A stretch of DNA of 11,094 bases from an uncultured Bacilli bacterium (GCA_949840855.1 CATKYP010000020.1:1-11094), one strand, 5' to 3'. Shown: positions 1 through 8,439, counted from the first letter of the stretch. The notes: generated from the sequence alone by a model not told the origin. Program-made: numbers and translations.

Positions 1-63
1 TTGCAAATAATATTTAAGGAGAAAAATAAGATTAAATCTCTTAAAATTTGGGATATAATTATT

Positions 64-99
64 AAAAACCTGTAACATTTTTTTAATATTACAGGTTTT
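64..99 (-). terminator. Intrinsic terminator at the end of the division operon
   Basis: An 11-bp perfect stem (99-89 with 75-65, core ACCTGTAA) with a 13-nt loop ends in a U run on the minus strand (68-64). It lies about 90 nt beyond the ftsI stop and closes the operon. The opposite strand also ends in TTTT, so it may serve a convergent gene too. Confidence 0.8.
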
Positions 100-191
100 A
101 TATTAGTAACTTTAGCAGTAAAACAACTGAAGAAAAATTAACAAGATATGGTATTTTTTGAAAACATATTAATTCATCTTTAATGTTTAGT

Positions 192-2414
192 TTAATCTGT
201 ATTATTATCAGATATTTCTGTTTGAATATTTTCTATATTCGTGTTTTCTGAAGATTTTTCAGGTGTATCACTAAATTTTGGAGCTAGTTCTAGAGTTATT
301 TCCATATTATTTGTAATTTGTGTACCTGGTATGATATTTTGTGCTGTTACATAACCAGTACCATTTATTTTTACTTTTACTCCTAATAGGCTTAATAGAG
401 ATTTAGCATCTTTACTAGAATATGATGTAACATCTGGCATAGTATATATGGTATCGCTTGTTAATAAAAACACTTTGTTTTTATTTGTTACTTTATTTCC
501 ACTTTCGGGGTACTGTTTTATTACTTTTTGACCATTTCCTAATACTATTACATTTCCTATTTTATTTTCATTTAAAGTTGATCTTACTGTTTCAATATTT
601 TTATTTATAAAAGAAGGCATTTTATAAGTAGTTATCTCATCAGTTATTGTAGTACTATCTACACTTTCTCCATAATATTTAGCAATATTAGTAACTACTT
701 CCTTGACTGCTGTTGAAATTCCTTTTTGAATTCCTGCTGTTGGTCTTTTTACAGAGGCATATATTATTATTTCTGGATCATCTTTTGGATATACACCTGA
801 AAATGATGAAATAATATCTTCTTTTCCTGATAAATATCCATTACCATTAGTATCAGCAATTTGGGCTGTTCCAGTTTTTCCTATTAATTGTCCACTTTCT
901 AATCTATAACCACTACCTGTATTACCTATTCCATTTACAGTATCATCCATCAATTTCATTATTTTATTTACTGTCTCTGTAGATATTACACGTTTGCCAT
1001 TTTTTTTCTTACCTTTATAAATAATTTCATTGGTATCAGAATCTACTATTTTTGTTACTAAATATGGCTTTAATATTACACCATCATTTGTAATAGTAGT
1101 TAAAGCCTGAACATTTTGCATAGGTGTAGTAGTAATTCCTTGACCAAAACCAGCATTATATATTTCAGTTTCATACTTAAAGTCGATTTTTCCTGCTTCT
1201 TCATTAGGTAAAGTTATACTAGTCTTTTTTCCAAATCCTAATTTTCTAAAGCAATTTCTTAACATAGCACTATTCATATGCCTGTTTATTAAATTTATAA
1301 CTCCAACATTACTTGATAGGGCATACCCCCTGTCATATGATATTACTCCCCAACCATTACGGTTCCAGTCTCCTATTACAGTTTTATCAGTTGTGGTATA
1401 GGTTCCTGATGAATAAGTTTCTGCACCATTATATACATTATTTTCCATTGCACACATATAAGTAAATGTTTTCATCGTTGAACCAGGCTCATAAGGAGAG
1501 GAAATTGTATAATCTAAGTAATTAGTAATATTTTCTCTAGTGTTAGGATCAAAATTTGGATTAGAACTCATTCCTATAATCTTTCCTGTTTTGGCATCTA
1601 ACACTACCATTGTAAACCACTCATATCCAAAGTTATTTTTGGCATTAGTTAGAGCTTGCTCTATAAAAAATTGAACATTACTATCTATTGTCAAATATAT
1701 ATCTTTTCCTTGAGTTGCATCTTTCCTATATTCTTTAGTACCTGCTATTTTGTAACCTTGTAAATCTTTTTGATAGGTGATATAACCGTCTTCTCCTTTT
1801 AGGATATTATCATAATATAATTCGAGTCCCATTTTTCCTTCGATTTTTTCTTCTTCATCTTTTGTTGTAGCATATCCTAAAGTATATGACATAAAATTTC
1901 CTTTAGGATAGTATCTTTTATAACTTTCTATAAAATCAAGTCCAGGTAGGCCCAACTCATCTATTTTAGTTTTTTCTAGTTCAGTAAGGCCTTTACCAAT
2001 TTTTCCAAATTCTGTTTGATAAACTCCTGTTTTGTTTAAGTATTTTAGAATTTCTTCTTTAGTTACACCTAAAGTTTCTGCTAATTTAGTCGCAGTTAAT
2101 TCTTTATCTACAACATGTTGTGGTCTTTTCTTATTAGTCGTTCTTTTAGGATCTAAGTAGGCAATAAGTTTATATGAAGTTACATTTTGTGCTAAAACAT
2201 CTCCATTAGCACTATATATTGTTCCTCTTTTAGCTTCAATTACTTCTGTTTTAGTTGTTCTTTTACTAGCTAGTTGAGCAAGATTTGTATCATCCACTTC
2301 AGTTGAAATTGATAGCTGTATTAGTCTAGCTACAATTGCAGCAAACAAAAAAAGAGAACAAATAACTACTATTTTGCTATATTTAATATTATTCTTTCTC
2401 TTTTTTTTTCGCAT
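192..2414 (-). CDS. ftsI: Septal class B penicillin-binding protein (PBP2B/FtsI type) with two PASTA domains
   Basis: Transpeptidase that cross-links septal peptidoglycan outside the membrane as part of the divisome. The 740 residues show, in order: a Lys/Arg-rich cytoplasmic tip (1-12), one membrane anchor (about 13-35), the PBP dimerisation region beginning with a typical RGTIYSANGDVLA stretch (63-75), and the transpeptidase domain. The catalytic motifs are complete: SxxK at S312-K315 (serine nucleophile), SxN at S367-N369, and KTG at K513-G515. Two PASTA repeats follow (about 597-653 and 657-710), then a polar tail rich in Asn, Glu and Ser. Two PASTA repeats and this length fit PBP2B/PBP2x; SpoVD is a related sporulation alternative that cannot be excluded. 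The ATG start is supported by a TAAGGTG ribosome site that overlaps the ftsL stop codon, 7 nt upstream. It is the last gene of the mraZ operon. A run of nine A residues lies just after the start codon. Confidence 0.95.
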   Translation of the reverse strand: MRKKKRKNNIKYSKIVVICSLFLFAAIVARLIQLSISTEVDDTNLAQLASKRTTKTEVIEAKRGTIYSANGDVLAQNVTSYKLIAYLDPKRTTNKKRPQHVVDKELTATKLAETLGVTKEEILKYLNKTGVYQTEFGKIGKGLTELEKTKIDELGLPGLDFIESYKRYYPKGNFMSYTLGYATTKDEEEKIEGKMGLELYYDNILKGEDGYITYQKDLQGYKIAGTKEYRKDATQGKDIYLTIDSNVQFFIEQALTNAKNNFGYEWFTMVVLDAKTGKIIGMSSNPNFDPNTRENITNYLDYTISSPYEPGSTMKTFTYMCAMENNVYNGAETYSSGTYTTTDKTVIGDWNRNGWGVISYDRGYALSSNVGVINLINRHMNSAMLRNCFRKLGFGKKTSITLPNEEAGKIDFKYETEIYNAGFGQGITTTPMQNVQALTTITNDGVILKPYLVTKIVDSDTNEIIYKGKKKNGKRVISTETVNKIMKLMDDTVNGIGNTGSGYRLESGQLIGKTGTAQIADTNGNGYLSGKEDIISSFSGVYPKDDPEIIIYASVKRPTAGIQKGISTAVKEVVTNIAKYYGESVDSTTITDEITTYKMPSFINKNIETVRSTLNENKIGNVIVLGNGQKVIKQYPESGNKVTNKNKVFLLTSDTIYTMPDVTSYSSKDAKSLLSLLGVKVKINGTGYVTAQNIIPGTQITNNMEITLELAPKFSDTPEKSSENTNIENIQTEISDNNTD

Positions 2415-2425
2415 ATAATCACACC

Positions 2426-2731
2426 TTACTTATCTTGTACAACCTTTATGTTAGAATTATTATAACTCAAGCCAGCTTCCTGTGCAACTTCTTGAATTTT
2501 TGTAAGAGAAGCTAACTCATCTATTGTCATCGCTAAGCTGGCATTATTTTTTTCTTGACGTTCTATCTCTTTTTTCTTTTGTTCTACTTCAAAATTTATT
2601 TGAGCTAATGTTGCTTTTGAAAACACTATTGAAACTGGTGCTGTTACACCTAAAATTATAGCTAAGGTAATTAATAGCTTCTCAAACTTTGATATTCGGC
2701 TTATCTTTTGTTTCTTTTTTGTTTTCTTCAT
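2426..2731 (-). CDS. ftsL: Cell division protein FtsL
   Basis: Small bitopic divisome protein that, with DivIC/FtsB and DivIB/FtsQ, helps activate the septal synthase. The 101 residues comprise a strongly basic cytoplasmic N-terminus (KKTKKKQK), one hydrophobic membrane segment (about 19-37), then a charged heptad-like stretch (about 40-75, rich in Glu, Lys and Gln) expected to form a coiled coil. The end segment SLTKIQEVAQEAGL (75-88) resembles the conserved tail of the FtsL/DivIC family. Sequence similarity alone is weak in this family, so the call rests mainly on topology and on position between rsmH and the PBP gene, where ftsL sits in Bacillota. The ribosome site AGGAGAGG overlaps the rsmH TAG stop. 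Confidence 0.88.
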   Translation of the reverse strand: MKKTKKKQKISRISKFEKLLITLAIILGVTAPVSIVFSKATLAQINFEVEQKKKEIERQEKNNASLAMTIDELASLTKIQEVAQEAGLSYNNSNIKVVQDK

Positions 2732-2742
2732 TTTATCCTCTC

Positions 2743-3666
2743 CTATTTTATTCTTTCTATTATTCTTAGTTTGGCACTTCTACTTCTTGGATTTAAGCTT
2801 TCCTCTTCTTTAGTAGGTATTATAGCCTTTTCGGTTATTAGCTTGTAATTTGGCAGGTATTCTTTTGGAATATTAGGTAATCCCTTTACTTTCTCATCTA
2901 TTTTAGTAATATTTCTAAAATATTTTTTTACAATTCTATCTTCTAAAGAATGAAAAGTTATTACTTCTATTCTACCACCTATTTTTATAAGATTTGTTGC
3001 TGATCTTAGAGCAGGTTCTATTACATCTAACTCGTGATTTACTTCTATTCTTATCGCTTGAAATATTTGTCTTGCAGGATGCTTTTTTCGTCTAACACTC
3101 TCTGGTACACTGTTTTTAATTATCTCAACAAGTTCAAGAGTTGTTTCAATATTTTTATTTTGTCTATATTTCACAATATTCTTTGCAATATTTTTACTGT
3201 ATTTGTCTTCTCCATAATCGCGAAAAATTCTAATTAGGTCATTTTCACTATATGAGTTTACAACGTAGTAGGCATCTAATTCATTTGATTTATCCATTCT
3301 CATATCAAGACGAGCATCCTTATGGTATGAAAACCCTCTTTCATCATTATCTAGTTGTGGACTTGATACTCCAAGATCAAATAATATTCCATCAACTTCA
3401 TTAATATCTCTATTTTTCATTTCTTTTTCCATATTAACAAAGTTACTCTTAATGATGGTGAAGTTAGTACCAACTTTTTTTAAAAAATTGGTACTATAAT
3501 TAATCGCTTCACTATCTTGATCAAAGGCGAATAAAAACCCCTTTTTTATCCTCTTTAAGATGCTGCTACTATGTCCTCCATAGCCTAGTGTTGCATCGAT
3601 TATGACACTATCTTCTTTTAAATTTAAGTTTTTAATTGCTTCTTCTTTTAACACGCTTATATGCAT
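2743..3666 (-). CDS. rsmH: 16S rRNA (cytosine-1402-N4)-methyltransferase RsmH (MraW)
   Basis: SAM-dependent methyltransferase that modifies C1402 in the decoding centre of 16S rRNA. Family signatures are plain. Numbered from the upstream in-frame GTG at 3678, they are: the SAM-binding loop DATLGYGGH (28-36), FDLGVSSPQLD (100-110), the segment KKHPARQIFQAIRIEVNHEL (198-217), ITFHSLEDRIVK (240-251) and the C-terminal NPRSRSAKLR (296-305). I place the start at the ATG at 3666, giving 307 residues beginning MHISVLKEEA, because AGGTGGG lies 7 nt upstream and other RsmH proteins begin close to this point. The GTG at 3678 is itself part of that ribosome site. The site overlaps the mraZ stop codon, so the two genes are probably translationally coupled. 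No catalytic motif is missing. Confidence 0.95.
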   Translation of the reverse strand: MHISVLKEEAIKNLNLKEDSVIIDATLGYGGHSSSILKRIKKGFLFAFDQDSEAINYSTNFLKKVGTNFTIIKSNFVNMEKEMKNRDINEVDGILFDLGVSSPQLDNDERGFSYHKDARLDMRMDKSNELDAYYVVNSYSENDLIRIFRDYGEDKYSKNIAKNIVKYRQNKNIETTLELVEIIKNSVPESVRRKKHPARQIFQAIRIEVNHELDVIEPALRSATNLIKIGGRIEVITFHSLEDRIVKKYFRNITKIDEKVKGLPNIPKEYLPNYKLITEKAIIPTKEEESLNPRSRSAKLRIIERIK

Positions 3667-3680
3667 AAAACTACCCACCT
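3667..3680 (-). promoter_or_regulatory. rsmH ribosome binding site that decides the start
   Basis: AGGTGGG (3680-3674) with a 7-nt spacer (TAGTTTT) points to the ATG at 3666. The in-frame GTG at 3678 is part of this site and so is unlikely to be the start. The site overlaps the mraZ TAG stop codon. Confidence 0.75.
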
Positions 3681-4116
3681 AATTTAGAAAATCATTTGAA
3701 AACAACTCATCTGCTATATCTGACATACTATCAAATGTAGAATTATAATAATCATTCCAATAATCGTCTGCCCAAATTTCTACTCTATCTCCTGCACCTA
3801 TTACAGTACATTCTTTAGTAATATTTGCAAAACTTACTAGATGTGGAGGCAAAACAATTCTCCCCTGTTTATCAAACTCTACTAAAGTAGCTCCAGATAG
3901 AAGGAATCTTGAAAATTCTCTTACTTGCTTTTTAGTAAAAGGAATAGTACTTAGTTTTTCGACTATTTTATTAAACTCATCTTCTCTGTATAGAAATAAA
4001 CACTTATCAAGTCCTCTAGTTAAAACAGCTTTTTCTCCTAGTTCATTTCTAAGTTTAGATGGAATAATTAGTCTTTTCTTCTCATCAATATTATGATGAT
4101 ACTCACCCATTAACAT
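3679..4116 (-). CDS. mraZ: Transcriptional regulator MraZ
   Basis: DNA-binding regulator at the head of the division and cell-wall cluster. It is known in other bacteria to form ring oligomers and to repress its own operon. The protein carries two AbrB/SpoVT-like swapped-hairpin repeats, each with the family DxxxR signature: DEKKR near the N-terminus and DKQGR in the second half, followed by IVLPPHL. The opening MLMGEYHHNID is the typical MraZ N-terminus. An in-frame GTG at 4149 would add 11 residues, but I choose the ATG at 4116 (145 residues). AAAGGTGGGGG lies 6 nt upstream of it, the family starts here, and the extension would fall inside the probable operator boxes. It is the first gene of the four-gene operon. 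Confidence 0.95.
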   Translation of the reverse strand: MLMGEYHHNIDEKKRLIIPSKLRNELGEKAVLTRGLDKCLFLYREDEFNKIVEKLSTIPFTKKQVREFSRFLLSGATLVEFDKQGRIVLPPHLVSFANITKECTVIGAGDRVEIWADDYWNDYYNSTFDSMSDIADELFSNDFLN

Positions 4117-4133
4117 ACTAATCCCCCACCTTT
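4117..4133 (-). promoter_or_regulatory. mraZ ribosome binding site that decides the start
   Basis: AAAGGTGGGGG (4133-4123) followed by the 6-nt spacer ATTAGT places initiation at the ATG at 4116 and not at the upstream GTG at 4149. It overlaps the third GTGG box, so MraZ binding and ribosome loading signals share sequence. Confidence 0.75.
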
Positions 4134-4149
4134 CACCACTATCATCCAC
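4126..4149 (-). promoter_or_regulatory. Three-box probable MraZ operator
   Basis: GTGG occurs at 4149-4146, 4139-4136 and 4129-4126, an exact 10-bp period. MraZ of E. coli and of mycoplasmas is known to bind short G-rich boxes (TGGGN or AAAGTG-type) repeated every 10 bp upstream of mraZ. These boxes lie downstream of the predicted promoter, and the last one is inside the mraZ ribosome site. Binding is inferred from pattern and position. Confidence 0.7.
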
Positions 4150-4185
4150 TACTTAACTCTATACTACTACAATTTGAAATGTTAG

Positions 4186-4214
4186 TAAATATATTTTTTA
4201 AACATTATTGTCAA
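4186..4214 (-). promoter_or_regulatory. Promoter of the mraZ-rsmH-ftsL-ftsI operon
   Basis: A perfect TTGACA -35 element (4214-4209) is followed by an AT-rich stretch. TATTTA (4191-4186, 17-bp spacing) or TATATT (4193-4188, 15-bp spacing) could be the -10 element. The start would be near 4179, giving a leader of about 60 nt before the mraZ ATG. Confidence 0.65.
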
Positions 4215-4274
4215 GTTTACAGACTAATAATTATTTTTGTATTGACTTTTTAGAAAGTTTAAAATTCTAATATC

Positions 4275-4311
4275 AAAAAAACATTCTAATAATATAGTCA
4301 GAATGTTTTTT
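4275..4311 (-). terminator. Intrinsic terminator after thrS
   Basis: A 12-bp perfect stem (4311-4300 with 4287-4276, core CATTCT/AGAATG) with a 12-nt loop, flanked by A and T runs so that it ends in U residues on the minus transcript. It is nearly symmetric and could work in both directions. It lies 19 nt past the thrS stop and separates the rnr-thrS operon from the mraZ promoter. Confidence 0.85.
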
Positions 4312-4329
4312 CAATTTAATAGATTTATT

Positions 4330-6090
4330 TTATAAGTTTTTATCTTTTATATTCTTCTTAAGGATACTGATAAATTCTTCAACGGAAATTGTTACTTTTT
4401 CTTCACTTCCGTGTTTTCTATAAGTTATAGTTTTATTTTCTTTTTCATTATCTCCCAATACAACAGAATATGGTATTTTTCTTGTTTGAGCTTCTCTCAT
4501 TTTATAGCCTACTTTTTCATTTCTATTATCCAGTTCTACTCGTATTTCATTATTCTTTAATAACTCAACTATTTCTTTACCATATAATTCGTGATTAATA
4601 GTAGATACTGGTATAACTATTACTTGAACTGGAGATAACCATAATGGTAAAATGCCTTTTGTTTCTTCTAATAAGAATGCTATAAATCTATCAAGAGAAC
4701 CTAGTATTGCTCTATGAATTACTACAGGGCGAATTTTATCACCATTTTCATCTACATATGTTAAGTCAAATCTTTCTGGTAATTGGTAATCTAACTGAAC
4801 AGTTGAAAGTGTCACATCATGCCCAATTGCACTTTTTACTTGAACATCTAATTTAGGTCCATAAAAAGCTGCTTCTCCTTCTGCTTCATAATATTCCACT
4901 CCTACTTCTTCTAGTACTTCTCGAAGATCTTTCTCACTTCTTTCCCATAATTCATCATTGCCGAAGTATTTTTCACTATTATTTTTATCTCTTAGACTTA
5001 ATCTAAAACTGTAGTCTGTAAAACCAAAATCCTTATAAACATCTAGTATTAAATTTATTACGGCTTTAAATTCTTCTTTTATTTGGTCATTTCTACAAAA
5101 TATATGAGAATCATTTTGAGTAAAGGCTCTTGTTCTTTCTATTCCACATACAGCACCACTTGCTTCATATCTAAAGTCGTTAGCAATTTCTGCAATTCGT
5201 ATTGGTAAGTCTCGATATGAATGAAGTGAATTTTTAAACATCATCATATGATGAGGACAGTTCATAGGTCTTAATACATAACTTTCATCATCTAATTCCA
5301 TTGCGGGGAACATATCTTCTTTATAATGATCCCAGTGCCCTGATGTTTTATATAAATCAACATTTCCAAGAGATGGTGTCATAACGTGTTTATAGCCTAG
5401 AGCCACTTCTTTATCTGTAATGTAGTCTACTAAATTTCTTCTTATGATAAAACCATTAGGTAACCACATTGGAAGACCCTTTCCTACCAAGTCACTAAAC
5501 ATAAATATGCCTAAATCTTTGCCTAATTTACGATGATCCCTTTGTTTACATTCTTCTAAAAACTCTAAATGAGCATTTAATTCTTCCTCTGTCTCAAAAC
5601 AAACTCCATAAATTCTTTGAAGCATTTTATTTTTAGAGTCACCTTTCCAGTATGCTCCACTAACTTTTAATAGTTTAAAATGTTTTAAAACTTTAACAGT
5701 TTCAACATGTGGTCCACGACAAAGATCTGTGAAGTCTCCTTGTGTATAGCAACTAATAACAGTATCTTCTTCATTCATTCTATTTATTAGGTCAACCTTG
5801 TATGGATCACTTCCAAACTTCTCTAGCGCTTCCTCTTTTGTTAATTCTTCTCTAACTATTCTTTTACCATCTTTACTGATTTTTTTCATTTCCTTTTCAA
5901 TTTTAGGTAAATCTTCTTCTGTTAATGTAATATCACCTAAATCAATATCATAGTAAAATCCTTCTTCAATTACAGGTCCTACCCAAAATTTTGCATCCTT
6001 ATATAAGTGTTTTATGGCTTGTGCAAGTAAATGTGCACAAGAGTGATTCATTGTACTTAACTTTTCATTTTCCTTTATGTTTATCATCAT
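4330..6090 (-). CDS. thrS: Threonine--tRNA ligase lacking the TGS domain
   Basis: Charges tRNA-Thr with threonine in the cytoplasm and clears Ser-tRNA-Thr through its editing domain. Domains in order: editing domain with HSCAH (16-20) and C124/H128 in the TDLCRGPHVE segment; class II catalytic core with C278 (in MNCPHH), H329 (in NDSHIF) and H459 (in IHRAILGSLDR) as probable zinc ligands; motif 2 around FRYEASGAVCGIERTRAFTQ; motif 3 around H459; and an anticodon-binding domain from about 485. At 586 residues it is roughly 55 shorter than the usual enzyme of about 640, because the N-terminal TGS domain is absent and the protein begins almost directly at the editing fold. The start ATG overlaps the rnr TGA (ATGA, 4 nt). 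AGGAG lies 5 nt upstream; a second ATG at 6087 is equally possible. It is cotranscribed with rnr under the T-box. Confidence 0.97.
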   Translation of the reverse strand: MMINIKENEKLSTMNHSCAHLLAQAIKHLYKDAKFWVGPVIEEGFYYDIDLGDITLTEEDLPKIEKEMKKISKDGKRIVREELTKEEALEKFGSDPYKVDLINRMNEEDTVISCYTQGDFTDLCRGPHVETVKVLKHFKLLKVSGAYWKGDSKNKMLQRIYGVCFETEEELNAHLEFLEECKQRDHRKLGKDLGIFMFSDLVGKGLPMWLPNGFIIRRNLVDYITDKEVALGYKHVMTPSLGNVDLYKTSGHWDHYKEDMFPAMELDDESYVLRPMNCPHHMMMFKNSLHSYRDLPIRIAEIANDFRYEASGAVCGIERTRAFTQNDSHIFCRNDQIKEEFKAVINLILDVYKDFGFTDYSFRLSLRDKNNSEKYFGNDELWERSEKDLREVLEEVGVEYYEAEGEAAFYGPKLDVQVKSAIGHDVTLSTVQLDYQLPERFDLTYVDENGDKIRPVVIHRAILGSLDRFIAFLLEETKGILPLWLSPVQVIVIPVSTINHELYGKEIVELLKNNEIRVELDNRNEKVGYKMREAQTRKIPYSVVLGDNEKENKTITYRKHGSEEKVTISVEEFISILKKNIKDKNL

Positions 6091-8411
6091 TTTTTCTCCT
6101 TCTTTGTTAATACTTTTTCATCTTTATTTGTTAATCCTATAAGTTCAAAGCTAATAGAATCATTTCCTATATTCTTTTGTTTTAATAATACATCTATATT
6201 GCTTCCGATCTTATAATATTCATTGAGTTTTATATTATAAAAACATTTTTTATCCTTTAGGTATTTCATATTTTTATTCTTAATAATAAAACCTGGAATA
6301 TTGTTCTCTGTTTTTATATAAATTTCCTGTGAAGTTATAAATGTTATATTAGCATTTAATGGTGTATTTATAAATTTCAAAACATATTCTTGAAGCATTA
6401 TATTTTGAAAATTTCTTTCAACTTTTTCTTCTTCATATTCTCTTTTTGTTAAGTGTGAACAAATGTTTTTTAAGTTTTTCATAATATCAACTAGCTCACT
6501 ATCATTTAAATTATACTTTAAAATATTATCTATCATTAAATGATTTACTAAGTCACCACCTCTTCTAATTGGTGATGTGAACATAGAATAGTAATCTAAA
6601 GCTAGAGCGAAATGTCCCATATTTTCATTGTCAAAGTAAGCTCTGTTTAATGCTTTTACGAATATAGATGAGATATATTTTCTTTCTTCAATTGATTTGT
6701 TTTTGATTGCTTTATTTATTATTTTTTGCATATTTTTATTATCTTGTATATCATTTATCCTATTTGATATATCACTTTTTCTTAACATTGCTTGTAACAT
6801 TAATTTATCATTTATAGTTGGTGCTAAATGATTTCTATATATAAATGGATGATTTAACCAATAAGTGTATTCAGCTATGACCTGATTAGTTAGTAACATA
6901 AAATTTTCTATCATTATTTCTGCTGGCCCCCTATTTTTGCTGTCTAATGATATAATTTTACCTAATTCATCTGTTTTAAATACCATTTCATTAGTTTCGA
7001 ATACTAAACTTCCATTTAATATTCGTTTATTTTGCAAAATTTTTGCTAATTTATTCATTTCTTTTAAAGTATTACAGAAGGGCTGATAAGCATTATCTAC
7101 ATTAATACCTTCTATTATATGATTAACTTTATCATAGCTCATTTTTAGATTACTTCTAATTATGCTCTTTATGATTTTGTAATCTAATACATTTCCTTTA
7201 GCATCTAATTTTATAATACAGGTTTTTGTTAATTTATCTTCATTCTGATTTAGGGAACATAATTCATTTGATAATTCTAATGGGAGCATTGGTTCAGTGT
7301 AATTTGGTAAATATATACTTGTTCCTTTATTTATAGCTTCTCTAAATGTTTCCATTTTGGGTCTTACATAATGAGATACATCTGCAATATGTACATATAA
7401 TATATAGTTATCACCATCTTTTTTTAGTGAGATAGCATCATCTAAATCTTTAGCCTTTTCTGGATCAATGGTAAAAGTCTCTAAATCTCTAAAATCAAAT
7501 CTTTCTATGAAATCATTTTCAGTTATTCTTCTATTCAATTTATTTATTTCCTTTTTTACTTTATTAGAAAATCCAATATTAAAACCGTGTTCATATATTA
7601 TTTCTTCTATTTTTGCCATACATTCTTTTTCAGTCTTTATCTTATCTATTATTTCAATATTTGTATTTCCATCTTTTTCTGATATTATTTTACCAATTAT
7701 TTTGTCTCCTACTTCATATATATCACTTACTTCACTATCAATTTTAAATGGATATGTTCCAAATGGAAGCCACTTTTTTTCATTATTATCTTTGATACAT
7801 TTAAATATATGTTCTTTTGAACTCCTTTTTATAATTTCTTTTACTTCAGCTATATTTGATTCATAATCTACTAATACAGTTACTTCATCATTTGGATAGA
7901 AACCAACACTATTTTCTTTAGAAAGATATATTTTCTTTTCATCAATCATAACAAATAAGCGCCTACTATTATTTTCTACTTCAATAACTGCTTTTGCTAA
8001 ATATTTATAGTTTATTTCTTTAATCTTGTATTCGGCTTTATTAACTACTATACCTTCGTTTTTTCTATATTGTGATTTTAGTACTTCTACATATACAAAA
8101 TCACCTTTTTTAATGTTTTTATCCTTTGGTTTTTTTATAATTACTCTTTGACCTGGTCCTACATTTATATAATAATTACCACGATTAGAAATATTTATTG
8201 TGCCACTTTTCAAATAAAATTTTTCTGGTACTTTTAAATAGTAATTATTATTATCTAATATAATTTTTCCTTCTTTCTGCAATTGAAACAAAACTTCTGC
8301 TAAGTTTTTACTTTCTTTTCTTTCAATTTTACATTCTTTTATAATTTGTTCGATAGTAACTCCTAGCTTTTTATTATTGATATATTCTTCTATTTCTTCT
8401 TTTAAGTCCAT
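6087..8411 (-). CDS. rnr: Ribonuclease R, 3'-5' exoribonuclease
   Basis: Processive 3'-5' exoribonuclease that degrades structured RNA such as damaged rRNA and tRNA. The 774 residues contain an N-terminal winged-helix-like region (about 1-60), cold-shock/OB segments (about 65-190), the RNB catalytic domain (about 305-680) and a C-terminal S1-like domain (about 683-760). The RNB active site is intact: D316, D322, D324 and D325 in IDPEKAKDLDDA, then YVHIADVSHYV, then PFIYRNH (522-528), then FTSPIRR with R616/R617. The family often reads RRYPDL after this point; here it reads RRGGDL. The S1 domain is recognisable but diverged. AGGAG lies 6 nt before the ATG. As first gene after the T-box terminator and overlapping thrS by 4 nt, it should be controlled by threonine tRNA charging. 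Confidence 0.96.
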   Translation of the reverse strand: MDLKEEIEEYINNKKLGVTIEQIIKECKIERKESKNLAEVLFQLQKEGKIILDNNNYYLKVPEKFYLKSGTINISNRGNYYINVGPGQRVIIKKPKDKNIKKGDFVYVEVLKSQYRKNEGIVVNKAEYKIKEINYKYLAKAVIEVENNSRRLFVMIDEKKIYLSKENSVGFYPNDEVTVLVDYESNIAEVKEIIKRSSKEHIFKCIKDNNEKKWLPFGTYPFKIDSEVSDIYEVGDKIIGKIISEKDGNTNIEIIDKIKTEKECMAKIEEIIYEHGFNIGFSNKVKKEINKLNRRITENDFIERFDFRDLETFTIDPEKAKDLDDAISLKKDGDNYILYVHIADVSHYVRPKMETFREAINKGTSIYLPNYTEPMLPLELSNELCSLNQNEDKLTKTCIIKLDAKGNVLDYKIIKSIIRSNLKMSYDKVNHIIEGINVDNAYQPFCNTLKEMNKLAKILQNKRILNGSLVFETNEMVFKTDELGKIISLDSKNRGPAEIMIENFMLLTNQVIAEYTYWLNHPFIYRNHLAPTINDKLMLQAMLRKSDISNRINDIQDNKNMQKIINKAIKNKSIEERKYISSIFVKALNRAYFDNENMGHFALALDYYSMFTSPIRRGGDLVNHLMIDNILKYNLNDSELVDIMKNLKNICSHLTKREYEEEKVERNFQNIMLQEYVLKFINTPLNANITFITSQEIYIKTENNIPGFIIKNKNMKYLKDKKCFYNIKLNEYYKIGSNIDVLLKQKNIGNDSISFELIGLTNKDEKVLTKKEKK

Positions 8412-8439
8412 ATTTTTCTCCTAGTAAACAAAATTTAAT

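Noticed and set aside
1..75. An open plus-strand frame from the window edge to a TAA at 73-75 that could be the C-terminus of a convergent gene ending in the shared hairpin
   Set aside because: Only 24 codons are visible, with no recognisable motif. An open run of this length is not rare by chance, so I do not annotate it, though a convergent gene is possible.
3034..3237. Plus-strand 67-codon open frame opposite rsmH
   Set aside because: It is the shadow of a conserved methyltransferase gene; its hydrophobic product arises from AT-rich antisense codons.
7468..7866. Plus-strand 132-codon open frame opposite rnr
   Set aside because: It is antisense to conserved RNase R coding sequence. Its Ser/Phe/Ile-rich product mirrors the Lys/Asn/Glu-rich sense protein, and there is no ribosome site or motif.
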